A stretch of DNA of 64,000 bases from Kaistella carnis (GCF_003860585.1 NZ_CP034159.1:2170001-2234000); one strand, 5' to 3'; counted from the first letter of the stretch, positions 51,273-59,758 are shown. A program made the numbers and translations. The notes: generated by a model from the sequence alone, not told the origin.

Positions 51273-52420
51273 TTTGCTAATCTTATTCCGGTGATTTGCC
51301 ACCTGTATTTGGGTTGAAAAAAGTTTCTATAGGTCTTTCTTGCATGACCTTCCGGTGTTGCCGTGGAGGAACCGCGCAAAACCATCTGTCCGACCATAAA
51401 TTTTCCATTGTATTCGCCCACAGCACCTTCTGCAATTTTAAACTTTGGATAAGGAAGATAGGCGGAATAGGTCCATTCCCATCTTTTGCCCCAGTCCAAT
51501 TGGTCCGCTGCCACTTCCCACTCAAATTCTGTGGGTAATCTGCAGCCTTTCCAAGTGGCAAAGGCTTGCGCTTCGTAGAATGAAATGTGTGTTAATATAT
51601 CTTCGGGTTCTATGGGTTTTAAACCTTCTAAAGTGAAAGAATGCCACTTGTCATCAATCTTGGTCCAATAAAGCGGAGATTTAACCTGATTTTCAGTTAC
51701 CCAATTCCAACCTTCATCTAACCAAAATTTAAAATTTTCGTAGCCACACGCTTCCATAAATTCTATAAATTCTGCGTTGGTTACCAAAGATTTTGAGATT
51801 TCAAATTCATGTAAAAAAACCTGATGCCGGCCCTTTTCATTATCAAAATGAAAACCTTCACCTTCAAATCCGATAGAGTAGATTCCTTCATCAATCTTTA
51901 ACCAGCCTTTTTCAGAATTCTGTTGCGCAGTCAAATTAAAGTTTTCTTTGTAAAGCGGATAAATAGGGTTGTAGGATAAAGTATGTTTTAAATCGGTAAT
52001 TAGAAGCTCCTGATGTTGTTGCTCATGGTTGATTCCTAAAACAATCAATTCTTCTAAAGTGGGATTTATGGGACTTTGGAGTAAGGCTGAAATATGGTCG
52101 TCCACATATTTTCGATAGTCATAAACCTCTTTCACTGTGGGTCGGGTAATGGTTCCGCGCTCTGTGCGTATCGCTCTTTCGCCCAAAGTTTGATAATAAC
52201 TGTTGAAAAGAAAACCGAAATGAGGATTAAAAACCTGATAGTCTTTTACAAATTTCTTTAAGATCATTTCCTCAAAAAACCAGGTTGAGTGGCTTAGATG
52301 CCATTTTGGTGGACTGGCAAAATCAACAGGCTGCGGAATATAATCCTCAATTTCCAAAGGTTCACAAAGTGCGGCTGACTGTGATCGCGTTTTTTTATAT
52401 AATTGTAATAATTCGCTCAT
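51269..52420 (-). CDS. egtB: EgtB-like sulfoxide synthase (DinB-FGE nonheme iron enzyme)
   Basis: A 383-residue enzyme expected to join hercynine to a cysteine-derived thiol with O2 and nonheme iron. The N-terminal DinB domain has the iron-binding HEQQHQE motif and an upstream WHLSHSTWFFEE. The C-terminal formylglycine-generating-enzyme-like domain has GCRLPTEFEWEVAA, VLRGSSTATPEGHARKTYRN and the closing ITGIRLAK. No C-terminal methyltransferase is fused, so it is EgtB-like, not OvoA. Whether it uses cysteine or gamma-glutamylcysteine cannot be told; no egtA or egtC lies nearby. First gene of a three-gene overlapping operon. Confidence 0.9.
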   Translation of the reverse strand: MSELLQLYKKTRSQSAALCEPLEIEDYIPQPVDFASPPKWHLSHSTWFFEEMILKKFVKDYQVFNPHFGFLFNSYYQTLGERAIRTERGTITRPTVKEVYDYRKYVDDHISALLQSPINPTLEELIVLGINHEQQHQELLITDLKHTLSYNPIYPLYKENFNLTAQQNSEKGWLKIDEGIYSIGFEGEGFHFDNEKGRHQVFLHEFEISKSLVTNAEFIEFMEACGYENFKFWLDEGWNWVTENQVKSPLYWTKIDDKWHSFTLEGLKPIEPEDILTHISFYEAQAFATWKGCRLPTEFEWEVAADQLDWGKRWEWTYSAYLPYPKFKIAEGAVGEYNGKFMVGQMVLRGSSTATPEGHARKTYRNFFQPKYRWQITGIRLAK

Positions 52421-52512
52421 ATTCCTACTTATAAGTTACAGGGCCAAAATGAATACAAATAATATTCCGCTAATTAAAGTATAACCAACTAATTTTAAAA
52501 AATTAGTACTAA

Positions 52513-52552
52513 AACTTACTAACAATTGTAATGTGCAAATTGTTAGTAAGTT
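52513..52552. other. Perfect 15-bp inverted repeat upstream of egtB
   Basis: aacttactaacaatt (52513-52527) and aattgttagtaagtt (52538-52552) are exact reverse complements with a 10-base spacer. It lies 93 bases upstream of the egtB ATG and downstream of the radical SAM gene. On the minus strand it is followed by only four T. It could be an operator, an RNA hairpin or a terminator for the upstream operon. Confidence 0.65.
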
Positions 52553-52568
52553 ACGAGCTATTTTGTTC

Positions 52569-52647
52569 TAGCCCCGATTGGAACGGCATCCTTTTTCTAT
52601 CGCGGAAGCGATGGAAAAAGATAAAGTGGAAAGCGGGACGGGTTTTT
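52569..52647. repeat. Intergenic structured repeat, copy C
   Basis: tagccccgat and aacggcatc on the left and agtggaaagcgggacggg on the right match copy B (31919-31995) almost base for base. The enclosed hairpin is ctttttctatcgc/gcgatggaaaaag (13 bp, one G-U pair) with a GNRA-type ggaa loop, a different sequence from copy B's hairpin. It lies in the spacer between the radical SAM operon and the egtB operon. Confidence 0.7.
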
Positions 52648-52672
52648 AAAAGAAGCAAAAATCCTGAAGCTC

Positions 52673-54076
52673 CTAGAACAAAACTTTACCGTCATGCCGA
52701 AGTTCTTCCAGATATTCTTTCTTGCTGTCACGATAAAAAAGGTTCATGGTTTCAAAGGGAATCATTTTTAAATCCTTACTGACAATATGAACGCAGGATT
52801 TCTTCACAGCGCGGACATCAAAATCATGGGCATCCATAAAATTCATGATAATAATGCGGAAAAGATTGTCATATCCAAGATCGGGTGCGGAAATATTGGG
52901 TAAACAACAGAGGAGCTGATTCATTTTCGGCTCCACTTTATCCACAGAAATACCGGTGCTGAATATATCTAAAAGCTGCATCTGCACGCCTTTGTCGCGT
53001 TCGTAAACGATGGTGTTTTTGGACTCTGAGTTAAGGAGATCGGCCGGATTTATATAGCGGGTCAAAGGAAAAATTTCATCATCTAATTTCAAAATATAGC
53101 CCATGGCGAGGGAATCCGGATTACAGGGAACCGGAATAATATCGTCTGAATTAAGAAGGGGAAACTGGTTCAAAATTTCCTGACGCACTTCTGTTAAAGT
53201 AACTTTTTCCCCGGCAGAATCGTCGCGATTTCTACCGGCAATTTCTACAGGTTGAAAGGTAACGCCACGAACACATTTCTGTTTTAAGGCAAAATCCAGA
53301 ATTTTACCAATCTCATCCATATTTTTATCTTGCTGAAGAACGACAACCAGGGTTGTAGAAAGGTTCAGGTCATTTAATTTTGCCAACGCTTTCATGCGAA
53401 TATCGGAAACATCTTTTCCGCGAAAATCTTCTAAAACTTCTTTTTTAAAAGAATCAAACTGTAAATAAATTTCAAATTCAGGAGCGTAAGTTGCCAATTT
53501 CTCTGCGAATCCGGGATCATTTGCGATTCGAATTCCATTGGTATTCAACATTAAATGTTTGAAAGGTTTTGTTTTCGCAATATCTAAAATCTGAAAAAAC
53601 TGCGGATGAATCGTGGGTTCACCACCGCTGATCTGAACGACATCGGGTTCACCTTCATTTTTGATAATAAGATCAAACATCGCTTCTATTTCTACGAGGG
53701 TGCGATGACTGCCGTAATGCGGTGAAGACATTGCGTAACAGGTGGGACACGTTAAATTACAACGATCCGTCACTTCCACAACGGAAAGACAACTGTGCTG
53801 TTCGTGATCTACACACAAACCGCAATCATAAGGACAGCCATACAACACATCGGTTCCAAAGTGAACAGGTGTTTCCGATGGCTTGTTATAATTTCTTATG
53901 TTTTTGTAATATTCTACATCTGTTGCGATCTTTGTTTTGAAAAAACCGTGATCAGGACACCTTTTGGTCATGAAAACCGACTCATTCTGAATAATAATTT
54001 TTGCACCAACACGCTTTAAACAGGTGGGACAAAGACTGATCGTGTAATCGTAATACGTGTAATCTCTATTTGGCAT
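52673..54076 (-). CDS. Radical SAM protein of the tetraether-synthase (Tes/MJ0619)-like family
   Basis: A 467-residue cytoplasmic or membrane-associated enzyme with several metal sites. An N-terminal rubredoxin-like region has Cys16 and Cys19 (SLCPTCLK) plus Cys40 (KRCPDHGFF). A first CX3CX2C set follows at Cys81, 85, 88 with Cys96 close by, then the radical SAM motif CNLTCPTC (Cys106, 110, 113) and ISGGEPTIHP. Late Cys-rich parts are LLCCLPN and SCVHIVSKDLKMIPFE. This arrangement matches the archaeal tetraether lipid synthase family, which cross-links lipid tails. The activity here is inferred and unproven. ATG 54076 is preferred. It is the last gene of an operon with an Lgt-like enzyme. Confidence 0.82.
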   Translation of the reverse strand: MPNRDYTYYDYTISLCPTCLKRVGAKIIIQNESVFMTKRCPDHGFFKTKIATDVEYYKNIRNYNKPSETPVHFGTDVLYGCPYDCGLCVDHEQHSCLSVVEVTDRCNLTCPTCYAMSSPHYGSHRTLVEIEAMFDLIIKNEGEPDVVQISGGEPTIHPQFFQILDIAKTKPFKHLMLNTNGIRIANDPGFAEKLATYAPEFEIYLQFDSFKKEVLEDFRGKDVSDIRMKALAKLNDLNLSTTLVVVLQQDKNMDEIGKILDFALKQKCVRGVTFQPVEIAGRNRDDSAGEKVTLTEVRQEILNQFPLLNSDDIIPVPCNPDSLAMGYILKLDDEIFPLTRYINPADLLNSESKNTIVYERDKGVQMQLLDIFSTGISVDKVEPKMNQLLCCLPNISAPDLGYDNLFRIIIMNFMDAHDFDVRAVKKSCVHIVSKDLKMIPFETMNLFYRDSKKEYLEELRHDGKVLF

Positions 54077-54087
54077 ATTTTTGAAAA

Positions 54088-54321
54088 TTAAAGGCCTCCA
54101 CAAATGATTCCACTGATCAGACCACAGATTAATAAAATGACAATTACCGTTTGCCAATATTGTTTTGTTGAATATTTACGGTTATCTTTTGATTCGTAAA
54201 CGGCTTTTATGATAAAGGTTAATACAAAAGCAATGACGAGAGAAATGCCAATGATCATCATAACGATCATCGCAACCAGGCCGCCGAGATTTCCGACTTC
54301 AAGAAAAGTTAATGGTTTCAT
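54088..54321 (-). CDS. Small two-helix membrane protein in the Lgt-like/radical SAM operon
   Basis: A 77-residue protein with two transmembrane helices (about 10-38 and 57-75) joined by a charged cytoplasmic-type loop (YESKDNRKYSTKQYW). It overlaps the Lgt-like gene by 4 bases (ATGA) and stops 11 bases before the radical SAM ATG, so all three are likely made together. I do not recognise the family; it may help dock the radical SAM enzyme to the membrane. Confidence 0.75.
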   Translation of the reverse strand: MKPLTFLEVGNLGGLVAMIVMMIIGISLVIAFVLTFIIKAVYESKDNRKYSTKQYWQTVIVILLICGLISGIICGGL

Positions 54322-55079
54322 GACTTTAATGGTGAAAGGTTCAGTGTCAAATTTATTTTATAAATGTAGTATAAAATCATGGAAATACACACCATTTGAA
54401 TAGTACTCAAATGAAGGACTATTTCTTCCCTCGGTTTTATAAAATCTAAGATTAGACGAAAGGAAAAATAACTCAACATAAACAGTTGAAACAAAAATCC
54501 TGATTGATACGTCTTCTTTCTTCTAAATATTTCTAAAGAAATCCACAACACGATCAAAAACACGATTTCGTAAAGTGCAACCGGATGTCGAAGATACTCA
54601 TCGCCAAGATGCATTCCGAAAATCGAAGTGGTGGGTAATCCATAAGTTTCCTCATAAATTCCGGTAAAAAAACACCCTATTCTGCCAATGATCATGGCAA
54701 AAATTAAAGGGTAAACGATTAAATCTCCGGTGCTTTTCTTATAACCCACTATTTTTTTTGCCAGTTCTACGCCCAGAAGACCGAACGCCAAACCGCCAAC
54801 AATCGTATTATTTGTCCAAAATTTTAGGAAGGAGAACTCAGGCGAAAATAACAAACTTGGTTTTTCTAAATTTCCAATTAATTTGGATCCAACCAAAGCT
54901 CCGGCGGTGGCGCCAATTAAAATCGCAAGAGAAACGTTTAAATCCTGCTTTTCACCAGATCTTCTTTTAAGATAAAAATAATAACGCATGCTCAGAAAGA
55001 TTCCTACCGATTCCAAAACAGGATGCAGCAAAATTTGGTAGCCGAAAAACTGGAACGTTACGGGAAAATCAATGGACAT
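54318..55079 (-). CDS. Divergent prolipoprotein diacylglyceryl transferase-like membrane protein
   Basis: A 253-residue protein with about seven transmembrane helices related to Lgt, which moves diacylglycerol from phosphatidylglycerol to the lipobox Cys of prolipoproteins. Arg133 in IIGRIGCFFTG corresponds to the essential Arg of the GRIGNFxNGE motif, and HPVALYE (165-171) to HPxQLYE. Arg208 lies in YFSFRLILDF. The motif Asn and the NGE sequence are changed, so it may be a paralogue with a different acceptor or donor. Start 55079 lacks an exact promoter box. First gene of the operon; fabG upstream ends in its own terminator. Confidence 0.82.
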   Translation of the reverse strand: MSIDFPVTFQFFGYQILLHPVLESVGIFLSMRYYFYLKRRSGEKQDLNVSLAILIGATAGALVGSKLIGNLEKPSLLFSPEFSFLKFWTNNTIVGGLAFGLLGVELAKKIVGYKKSTGDLIVYPLIFAMIIGRIGCFFTGIYEETYGLPTTSIFGMHLGDEYLRHPVALYEIVFLIVLWISLEIFRRKKTYQSGFLFQLFMLSYFSFRLILDFIKPREEIVLHLSTIQMVCISMILYYIYKINLTLNLSPLKS

Positions 55080-55134
55080 CGTTACAATATAATTTTAAAA
55101 CTGAAGTTGCGCTCTATCACTGTTTAAATATTCT

Positions 55135-55169
55135 ACAAAAAAACCTCATACACTGAAAAATATGAGGTT
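55135..55169 (-). terminator. Terminator after fabG
   Basis: Minus-strand stem aacctcata/tatgaggtt (55161-55169 with 55142-55150), 10-base loop, then a T run of about eight. It separates the fabG transcript from the Lgt-like operon. Confidence 0.88.
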
Positions 55170-55199
55170 GATTTATATTTAAAAATAGCTAAAATTCTT

Positions 55200-55943
55200 T
55201 TAAGTCAACATTCCACCGTCAACGCTTAAAACCTGACCGGTAATGTAACTGGACATGTCTGAACCCAGGAATACACAAGCATTCGCCACATCTTCCGGTT
55301 GCCCACCGCGTTTCAAAGGAATCGAATCTCTCCAGCCCTGAACTGTTTTTTCGTCTAAAGCTGCTGTCATTTCAGTTTCGATAAAACCCGGAGCAATGGC
55401 GTTGCAACGGATATTTCGGGAACCTAATTCAAGCGCAATGGATTTCGAAAACCCAATAACACCCGCTTTGGAGGCGGCGTAGTTTGCCTGACCTGCATTT
55501 CCCTTGATACCAACAACGGAAGTCATATTGATGATCGAACCGGATTTTGCTTTCATCATCGGTTTGATTACGGCTTTGGTCAAGTTGAAAACAGAATCTA
55601 AATTCACTTTGATAATCGTATCCCAATCCTCTTTCGACATTCTGAGCATTAAATTATCACGCGTTATTCCCGCATTATTAATCAAAATATCGATTTTGCT
55701 AAATTCTTCCATTACATCAGCGACTAATTTTTGAGCCGCGTCATAATCGGAAGCATCTGACTGATATGATTTTACTGTTGTAATTTTTCCCAATTCTTCT
55801 TCCAAAGCCTTCGCTTTATCAACAGAACCAGCATAGGTGAATGCAACATGAGCGCCTTCTTTCGCAAAAACTTCGGCTATTCCTTTTCCTATTCCTCGTG
55901 TAGCTCCCGTAATCAGGGCAACTTTTCCATCTAATAATCCCAT
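55200..55943 (-). CDS. fabG: 3-oxoacyl-[acyl-carrier-protein] reductase FabG
   Basis: A 247-residue short-chain dehydrogenase reducing 3-oxoacyl-ACP with NADPH in fatty acid elongation. The cofactor loop TGATRGIGKGIAE, NNAGITRDNL, catalytic Ser in INMTSVVGIKGN, YAASK (Tyr and Lys), and the ending GQVLSVDGGM are all typical, and the length is standard. It follows rsmI by 11 bases as the last gene of the minus-strand run and is closed by a strong terminator. Confidence 0.95.
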   Translation of the reverse strand: MGLLDGKVALITGATRGIGKGIAEVFAKEGAHVAFTYAGSVDKAKALEEELGKITTVKSYQSDASDYDAAQKLVADVMEEFSKIDILINNAGITRDNLMLRMSKEDWDTIIKVNLDSVFNLTKAVIKPMMKAKSGSIINMTSVVGIKGNAGQANYAASKAGVIGFSKSIALELGSRNIRCNAIAPGFIETEMTAALDEKTVQGWRDSIPLKRGGQPEDVANACVFLGSDMSSYITGQVLSVDGGMLT

Positions 55944-55954
55944 ATGATTTTCGT

Positions 55955-56689
55955 TTATTTTTCTAAGTTTTTGTATTTATTTTTTGATAAAGGTTTTTCT
56001 TCACCCTCCTCTTTTTGTTCTACATTGCTTATAATTAACACAATTTCTCCTTTTAAAGTTTTGCTTTTGGAGAAGTCGATTAACTCATTGATTGTTCCAC
56101 GTTTGGTTTCTTCAAACTTCTTGGAAATTTCACGGCTTAAACTGACCTTGGTTTCTTCGCCGAAAAATTCTTTGATCTGTTCTAAAGTTGTGTTGATCTT
56201 GTGCGGACTCTCATACAGAATAATGGTTTTCTTTTCTTCCGACAACTGTTTGAGTTTTGTCTGTCTTCCTTTTTTCTGAGGTAAAAATCCAGCAAATAAA
56301 AATTCATTATTCGGCAAGCCAGAAACCACCAAAGCCGGAACGAAAGCAGTCGCGCCAGGCAAACACTGCATTTCTAAATTTTCATCGGCAATGGCTTTTG
56401 CTAACAGATAACCGGGATCAGAAATCCCCGGAGTTCCCGCATCTGTAATGATTGCGATGTTTTGTCCATTTTTTAAATCATCGACTACCTTTTGTGTAGT
56501 TTGATGTTCATTATGCAAATGATAGGATTTCAGCGGTTTAGATATTTCATAATGTTTTAGAAGAAAACCAGACGTTCGGGTATCTTCACACAATATATAA
56601 TTGACTTCTTTCAGAATTTTTACGGCTCTGAAAGTCATGTCTTCAAGGTTACCAATCGGTGTTGGAACAAAATACAGAATTCCGCTCAT
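55955..56689 (-). CDS. rsmI: 16S rRNA (cytidine(1402)-2'-O)-methyltransferase RsmI
   Basis: A 244-residue tetrapyrrole-methylase-fold enzyme that 2'-O-methylates C1402 of 16S rRNA. LYFVPTPIGNLEDMTFRAV at the N-terminus, CEDTRTSGFLLKHY, ITDAGTPGISDPGYLL, LPGATAFVPALVVSGLP and LYESPHK are diagnostic. The C-terminal domain is short, so the chain is slightly smaller than the E. coli enzyme. The ATG directly abuts the stop of the MurC-like gene (TAG-ATG). Confidence 0.95.
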   Translation of the reverse strand: MSGILYFVPTPIGNLEDMTFRAVKILKEVNYILCEDTRTSGFLLKHYEISKPLKSYHLHNEHQTTQKVVDDLKNGQNIAIITDAGTPGISDPGYLLAKAIADENLEMQCLPGATAFVPALVVSGLPNNEFLFAGFLPQKKGRQTKLKQLSEEKKTIILYESPHKINTTLEQIKEFFGEETKVSLSREISKKFEETKRGTINELIDFSKSKTLKGEIVLIISNVEQKEEGEEKPLSKNKYKNLEK

Positions 56690-58066
56690 CTATAAATTTT
56701 CAAATAAGTTCTTGCAAAACTCCTCTAAACTGGGATCTCTTGCTCCCATTAAAAGTAAAACCACGCCTTGCTTTAATTCCGGTTTCAATGCTTCCAATAA
56801 ATTGCTTCTGCATTCTACAAAATGGGCTTTCTTCCCTTTTTCTTTGATGCCGACAATTAAATCGTTTGCTGAAATATCTTTCACGGCAGTTCCTCCGGCG
56901 TAAAAAATTTCGCTCATCCAAATTTCATCTTGGGGTCGTAAAGAATCTGCGATTTCATTAATGAAATCATCCTTCAAAAATCGGGTCGGTTTGTAACCAT
57001 GGGGTTGAAACCAAGCAATTACTTTATCAGCCAAAGGTTGACACGCTTTTATAGAAGCTGCACATTTCGCGGGATTGTGCGCATAATCATCGATGACCCA
57101 AACACCATTTTTCTGTCCGAGAATTTGATGACGGCGATAAATTCCTTCGTAGTTTGCTAAACTTTCAGCGCATGTTTTTAAGTCGATTCCAATCTGATTT
57201 GCGACGGCAATTGCTGCTGTGGCATTTTCCACAGAATGTTGCCCTAAAGAATTCATCTGAAATGGCTGATCTAAAACTTCAAAAGTTAAAGACAAGCCAT
57301 CCTGTTTAAAATTCTCTGCAGAATATCCTGCATTTTTTTCTTCAAACCCAAAATCATTTTTAATATCAGCAGACAATGATTTCGATAATGTATTTGATTG
57401 ATTTACAATGAATAAACTCTTAGAATTATTTTTAAAAATAGTAAACAAATCTATTAATTCATCTATTTCCTGATGATCTTTATCTATGTTTAGAAGTAAG
57501 CCGATTTCAGGTTCGTACTGAACAACAGAACCGTCACTTTCGTCCGCTTCAATAATGAGCCATTCTCCTTTTCCAACGGCCGCATTTCCAATTTTGCCAT
57601 CTTTAATAATGCTTGTTAATCCCGCGCCGGAAATAATGCTGGGTTCATAATGAGCATCCAGCAAGATCTGATATAACATCGCCGAAGTCGTAGATTTTCC
57701 CGAAGTTCCGGCGACTGCAATGGTCTTTTTACTTTTTGCGATGATGGATAAAAGTTCACTTCTTTTTATAATGGGAATTCCCAATTCTTTCGCTTTCTGT
57801 ACTTCGTAAACCGTATCTTCAATTGCGGTGGAAACTACAATTAAATCGGTCTTTTCTGTAATTCCGCTCCCGTCCTGAAGAAAACAGTGAATGCCTTCTG
57901 CTTCGAGTTGTTCTCTGGTTTTGTTATATTCACCAGGATGGAAATAGCGGTCGCTACCACTTACTTCTTTTCCAATTCCTCTCAAATATTGCGCAATGGC
58001 ACTCATTCCGACTCCCGCAACTCCAATAAAAAAGACGTTTTGGAAGTCTTCTATTTTTTTAATCAT
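56690..58066 (-). CDS. Mur ligase family protein, MurC-like
   Basis: A 458-residue cytoplasmic ATP-dependent ligase. The N-terminal Rossmann part is VFFIGVAGVGMSAIAQYLRG; the ATP loop is AVAGTSGKSTTSAM. IIEADESDGSVVQYEP, the GQHSVENATAAIAVA stretch and DDYAHNPAKC are the MurC/Mpl motifs. FtsZ-proximal MurC would normally lie in the dcw cluster outside this window, so this could be a second MurC or a peptide-recycling Mpl enzyme. It starts 17 bases after the upstream coiled-coil gene's stop and abuts rsmI. Confidence 0.85.
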   Translation of the reverse strand: MIKKIEDFQNVFFIGVAGVGMSAIAQYLRGIGKEVSGSDRYFHPGEYNKTREQLEAEGIHCFLQDGSGITEKTDLIVVSTAIEDTVYEVQKAKELGIPIIKRSELLSIIAKSKKTIAVAGTSGKSTTSAMLYQILLDAHYEPSIISGAGLTSIIKDGKIGNAAVGKGEWLIIEADESDGSVVQYEPEIGLLLNIDKDHQEIDELIDLFTIFKNNSKSLFIVNQSNTLSKSLSADIKNDFGFEEKNAGYSAENFKQDGLSLTFEVLDQPFQMNSLGQHSVENATAAIAVANQIGIDLKTCAESLANYEGIYRRHQILGQKNGVWVIDDYAHNPAKCAASIKACQPLADKVIAWFQPHGYKPTRFLKDDFINEIADSLRPQDEIWMSEIFYAGGTAVKDISANDLIVGIKEKGKKAHFVECRSNLLEALKPELKQGVVLLLMGARDPSLEEFCKNLFENL

Positions 58067-58083
58067 ATTTAAAGTTTCAGGGC

Positions 58084-59106
58084 TTACATAAATTTATTCT
58101 CCACCAAATTCCAAAGTCTTTGGGCATATTCATCAGATTTGCTCCAATCTTTTTTGTAGTAGATTTCGCTAAGGTATTGTTTTGCTTCCTCCAAAGTTCC
58201 GAAACTGTTCAATTTGTCAATGGTGATTTTTAATTCTTCTACATCCCCATTAAAAAGACTTTTACTAAAGGCCACTCTATCGTTTAAATCGAGTTTAAAC
58301 TCCGGTTTCTTTCTTTCGGCCTCCATGAAATCGGTCTTAATATTTGTTTTCAATAAACTTCCCGGGTCCTGTTCCTTCTCTTTTAAAGCTGCGTCATGCT
58401 CCAATGGGTCGTCATCAAATAATTGCTGAACAACCTTTAACCCTTTAATATTTGCTAATCTAAATTTTTTCTCTGCCTGTTGTAGGGGCGTTTCATGTTG
58501 TGGTTCAACAGAATCTTGTTGAGGATCAACTGGATCTTGTTCGTGTTTACTGAATTCTACAATTTTTCGTCTGCGTTCTTCCATTTCCTCCAACTCTCTT
58601 TCTTTCTGTGCAATTCGCTCCTCATAATCCAGGTTTTCCTGCTCTACAATTAGGGGAATTTCTTTTTCAACCACGTTTGAAATTAAAGGTTCAGAAAAAG
58701 ATAAATCTTCAGAAGACTCGGGATCGGAAGCTGAAATTGCTTCATGCAGAACAAATTCTTCGTTAACATTTTCTGCATCGAAATTATTCAGTTCATTGGT
58801 GAAAATAACTTCTTCTTCGATAACATCATGGGCAAAATCCTCTTCATTCAGATCATCATGATTAAATTCATCTTGCTTTTGAATAGCGTAATTCTTCTGG
58901 ATTTTCTCACCATACGCTTCAAAAATTTGGTCAAAATCATCTTTATTTTTTTCCAGTATGCGAAGGAATGCAATTCTGTCGCCTGCTTCTGCAAATAAAC
59001 CCTGCTTCATGATCAGCTCATCTGCAGACTCTATTTTGGCGAGAGATTCCAAAATACTTTTGGTTTCGAAAAAAATTTTATCCTGTATATCTTGGAGGTT
59101 TTGCAT
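58084..59106 (-). CDS. Acidic coiled-coil protein, unknown function
   Basis: A 340-residue soluble protein with no signal peptide. It consists of an N-terminal helical region (SILESLAKIESADELIMKQG, 1-75), a long acidic low-complexity part, a charged coiled coil (ERIAQKERELEEMEERRRK) and a Gln/Asp/Pro repeat-like stretch (DPVDPQQDSVEPQHETP). A conserved-looking C-terminal domain (DLNDRVAFSKSLFNGD to the end) closes the chain. The C-terminal domain with its NDRxxFxxxLF motif recurs in Bacteroidota proteins of unknown function. It is the first gene of the run to fabG and is divergent from tdk. Confidence 0.75.
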   Translation of the reverse strand: MQNLQDIQDKIFFETKSILESLAKIESADELIMKQGLFAEAGDRIAFLRILEKNKDDFDQIFEAYGEKIQKNYAIQKQDEFNHDDLNEEDFAHDVIEEEVIFTNELNNFDAENVNEEFVLHEAISASDPESSEDLSFSEPLISNVVEKEIPLIVEQENLDYEERIAQKERELEEMEERRRKIVEFSKHEQDPVDPQQDSVEPQHETPLQQAEKKFRLANIKGLKVVQQLFDDDPLEHDAALKEKEQDPGSLLKTNIKTDFMEAERKKPEFKLDLNDRVAFSKSLFNGDVEELKITIDKLNSFGTLEEAKQYLSEIYYKKDWSKSDEYAQRLWNLVENKFM

Positions 59107-59129
59107 ATGAGAATCTTATTAAATTTCCG

Positions 59130-59137
59130 TAATTTTG
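59130..59137 (+). promoter_or_regulatory. -7 box TAATTTTG for the tdk operon
   Basis: Exact TAnnTTTG, 30 bases before the tdk ATG in the 61-base divergent spacer. Confidence 0.5.
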
Positions 59138-59167
59138 GTCTTTTAAATCTTACGGCTAATTTAACAA

Positions 59168-59758
59168 ATGTTTTTAGAAAATACAATTAATCACGCAAAA
59201 CAAAGCGGTTGGATGGAAGTAATCTGCGGCTCGATGTTTTCAGGAAAAACGGAAGAGCTCATCCGCAGGTTACGGCGTGCAGAAATGGCCGGACAAAATG
59301 TAGAAATCTTTAAGCCAAAACTTGATACCCGGTATGGGGAAGAAGAAGTGGTTTCTCACAATCAAAATAAAATTCGAAGTACACCCGTAGAAAGTCCAAA
59401 CGAGATTTTATTGCTCGGCTCCACCTGCGATGTGGTAGGAATTGATGAAGCGCAGTTCTTCGACGAAAGTATCGTAGATGTGGCTAACAAATTGGCTAAC
59501 AACGGCGTACGTGTTGTTATTGCAGGTTTAGATATGGATTTTATGGGACGCCCTTTTGGACCAATGCCCAACTTAATGGCAACCGCAGAATACGTAACGA
59601 AAGTGCACGCAATTTGCAAAAGAACCGGAAATCTGGCCAACCATTCTATGCGGATTTCTGCAAATACAGACCTCGTACAATTGGGCGAAACTGAAAGTTA
59701 TGAAGCCGTAAGTAGAAAAGTTTTCAACGAAGAATTTCTGAACAGAGAAAATTCATGA
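59168..59758 (+). CDS. tdk: Thymidine kinase
   Basis: A 196-residue cytoplasmic type II thymidine kinase that phosphorylates thymidine to dTMP. Walker [20 protein letters not shown], the [11 protein letters not shown]alker B and the lasso region [17 protein letters not shown] are intact. The zinc-finger Cys are reduced: ICKRTG is present, but the later Cys are replaced, as in other Flavobacteriia members. It overlaps the murF-alr gene by 4 bases (ATGA). Confidence 0.95.
   Translation: MFLENTINHAKQSGWMEVICGSMFSGKTEELIRRLRRAEMAGQNVEIFKPKLDTRYGEEEVVSHNQNKIRSTPVESPNEILLLGSTCDVVGIDEAQFFDESIVDVANKLANNGVRVVIAGLDMDFMGRPFGPMPNLMATAEYVTKVHAICKRTGNLANHSMRISANTDLVQLGETESYEAVSRKVFNEEFLNRENS

Noticed and set aside
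52531..52782. 83-codon plus-strand frame between egtB and the radical SAM gene
   Set aside because: It spans a palindrome, the structured repeat and the antisense end of the radical SAM gene; it is explained by these.
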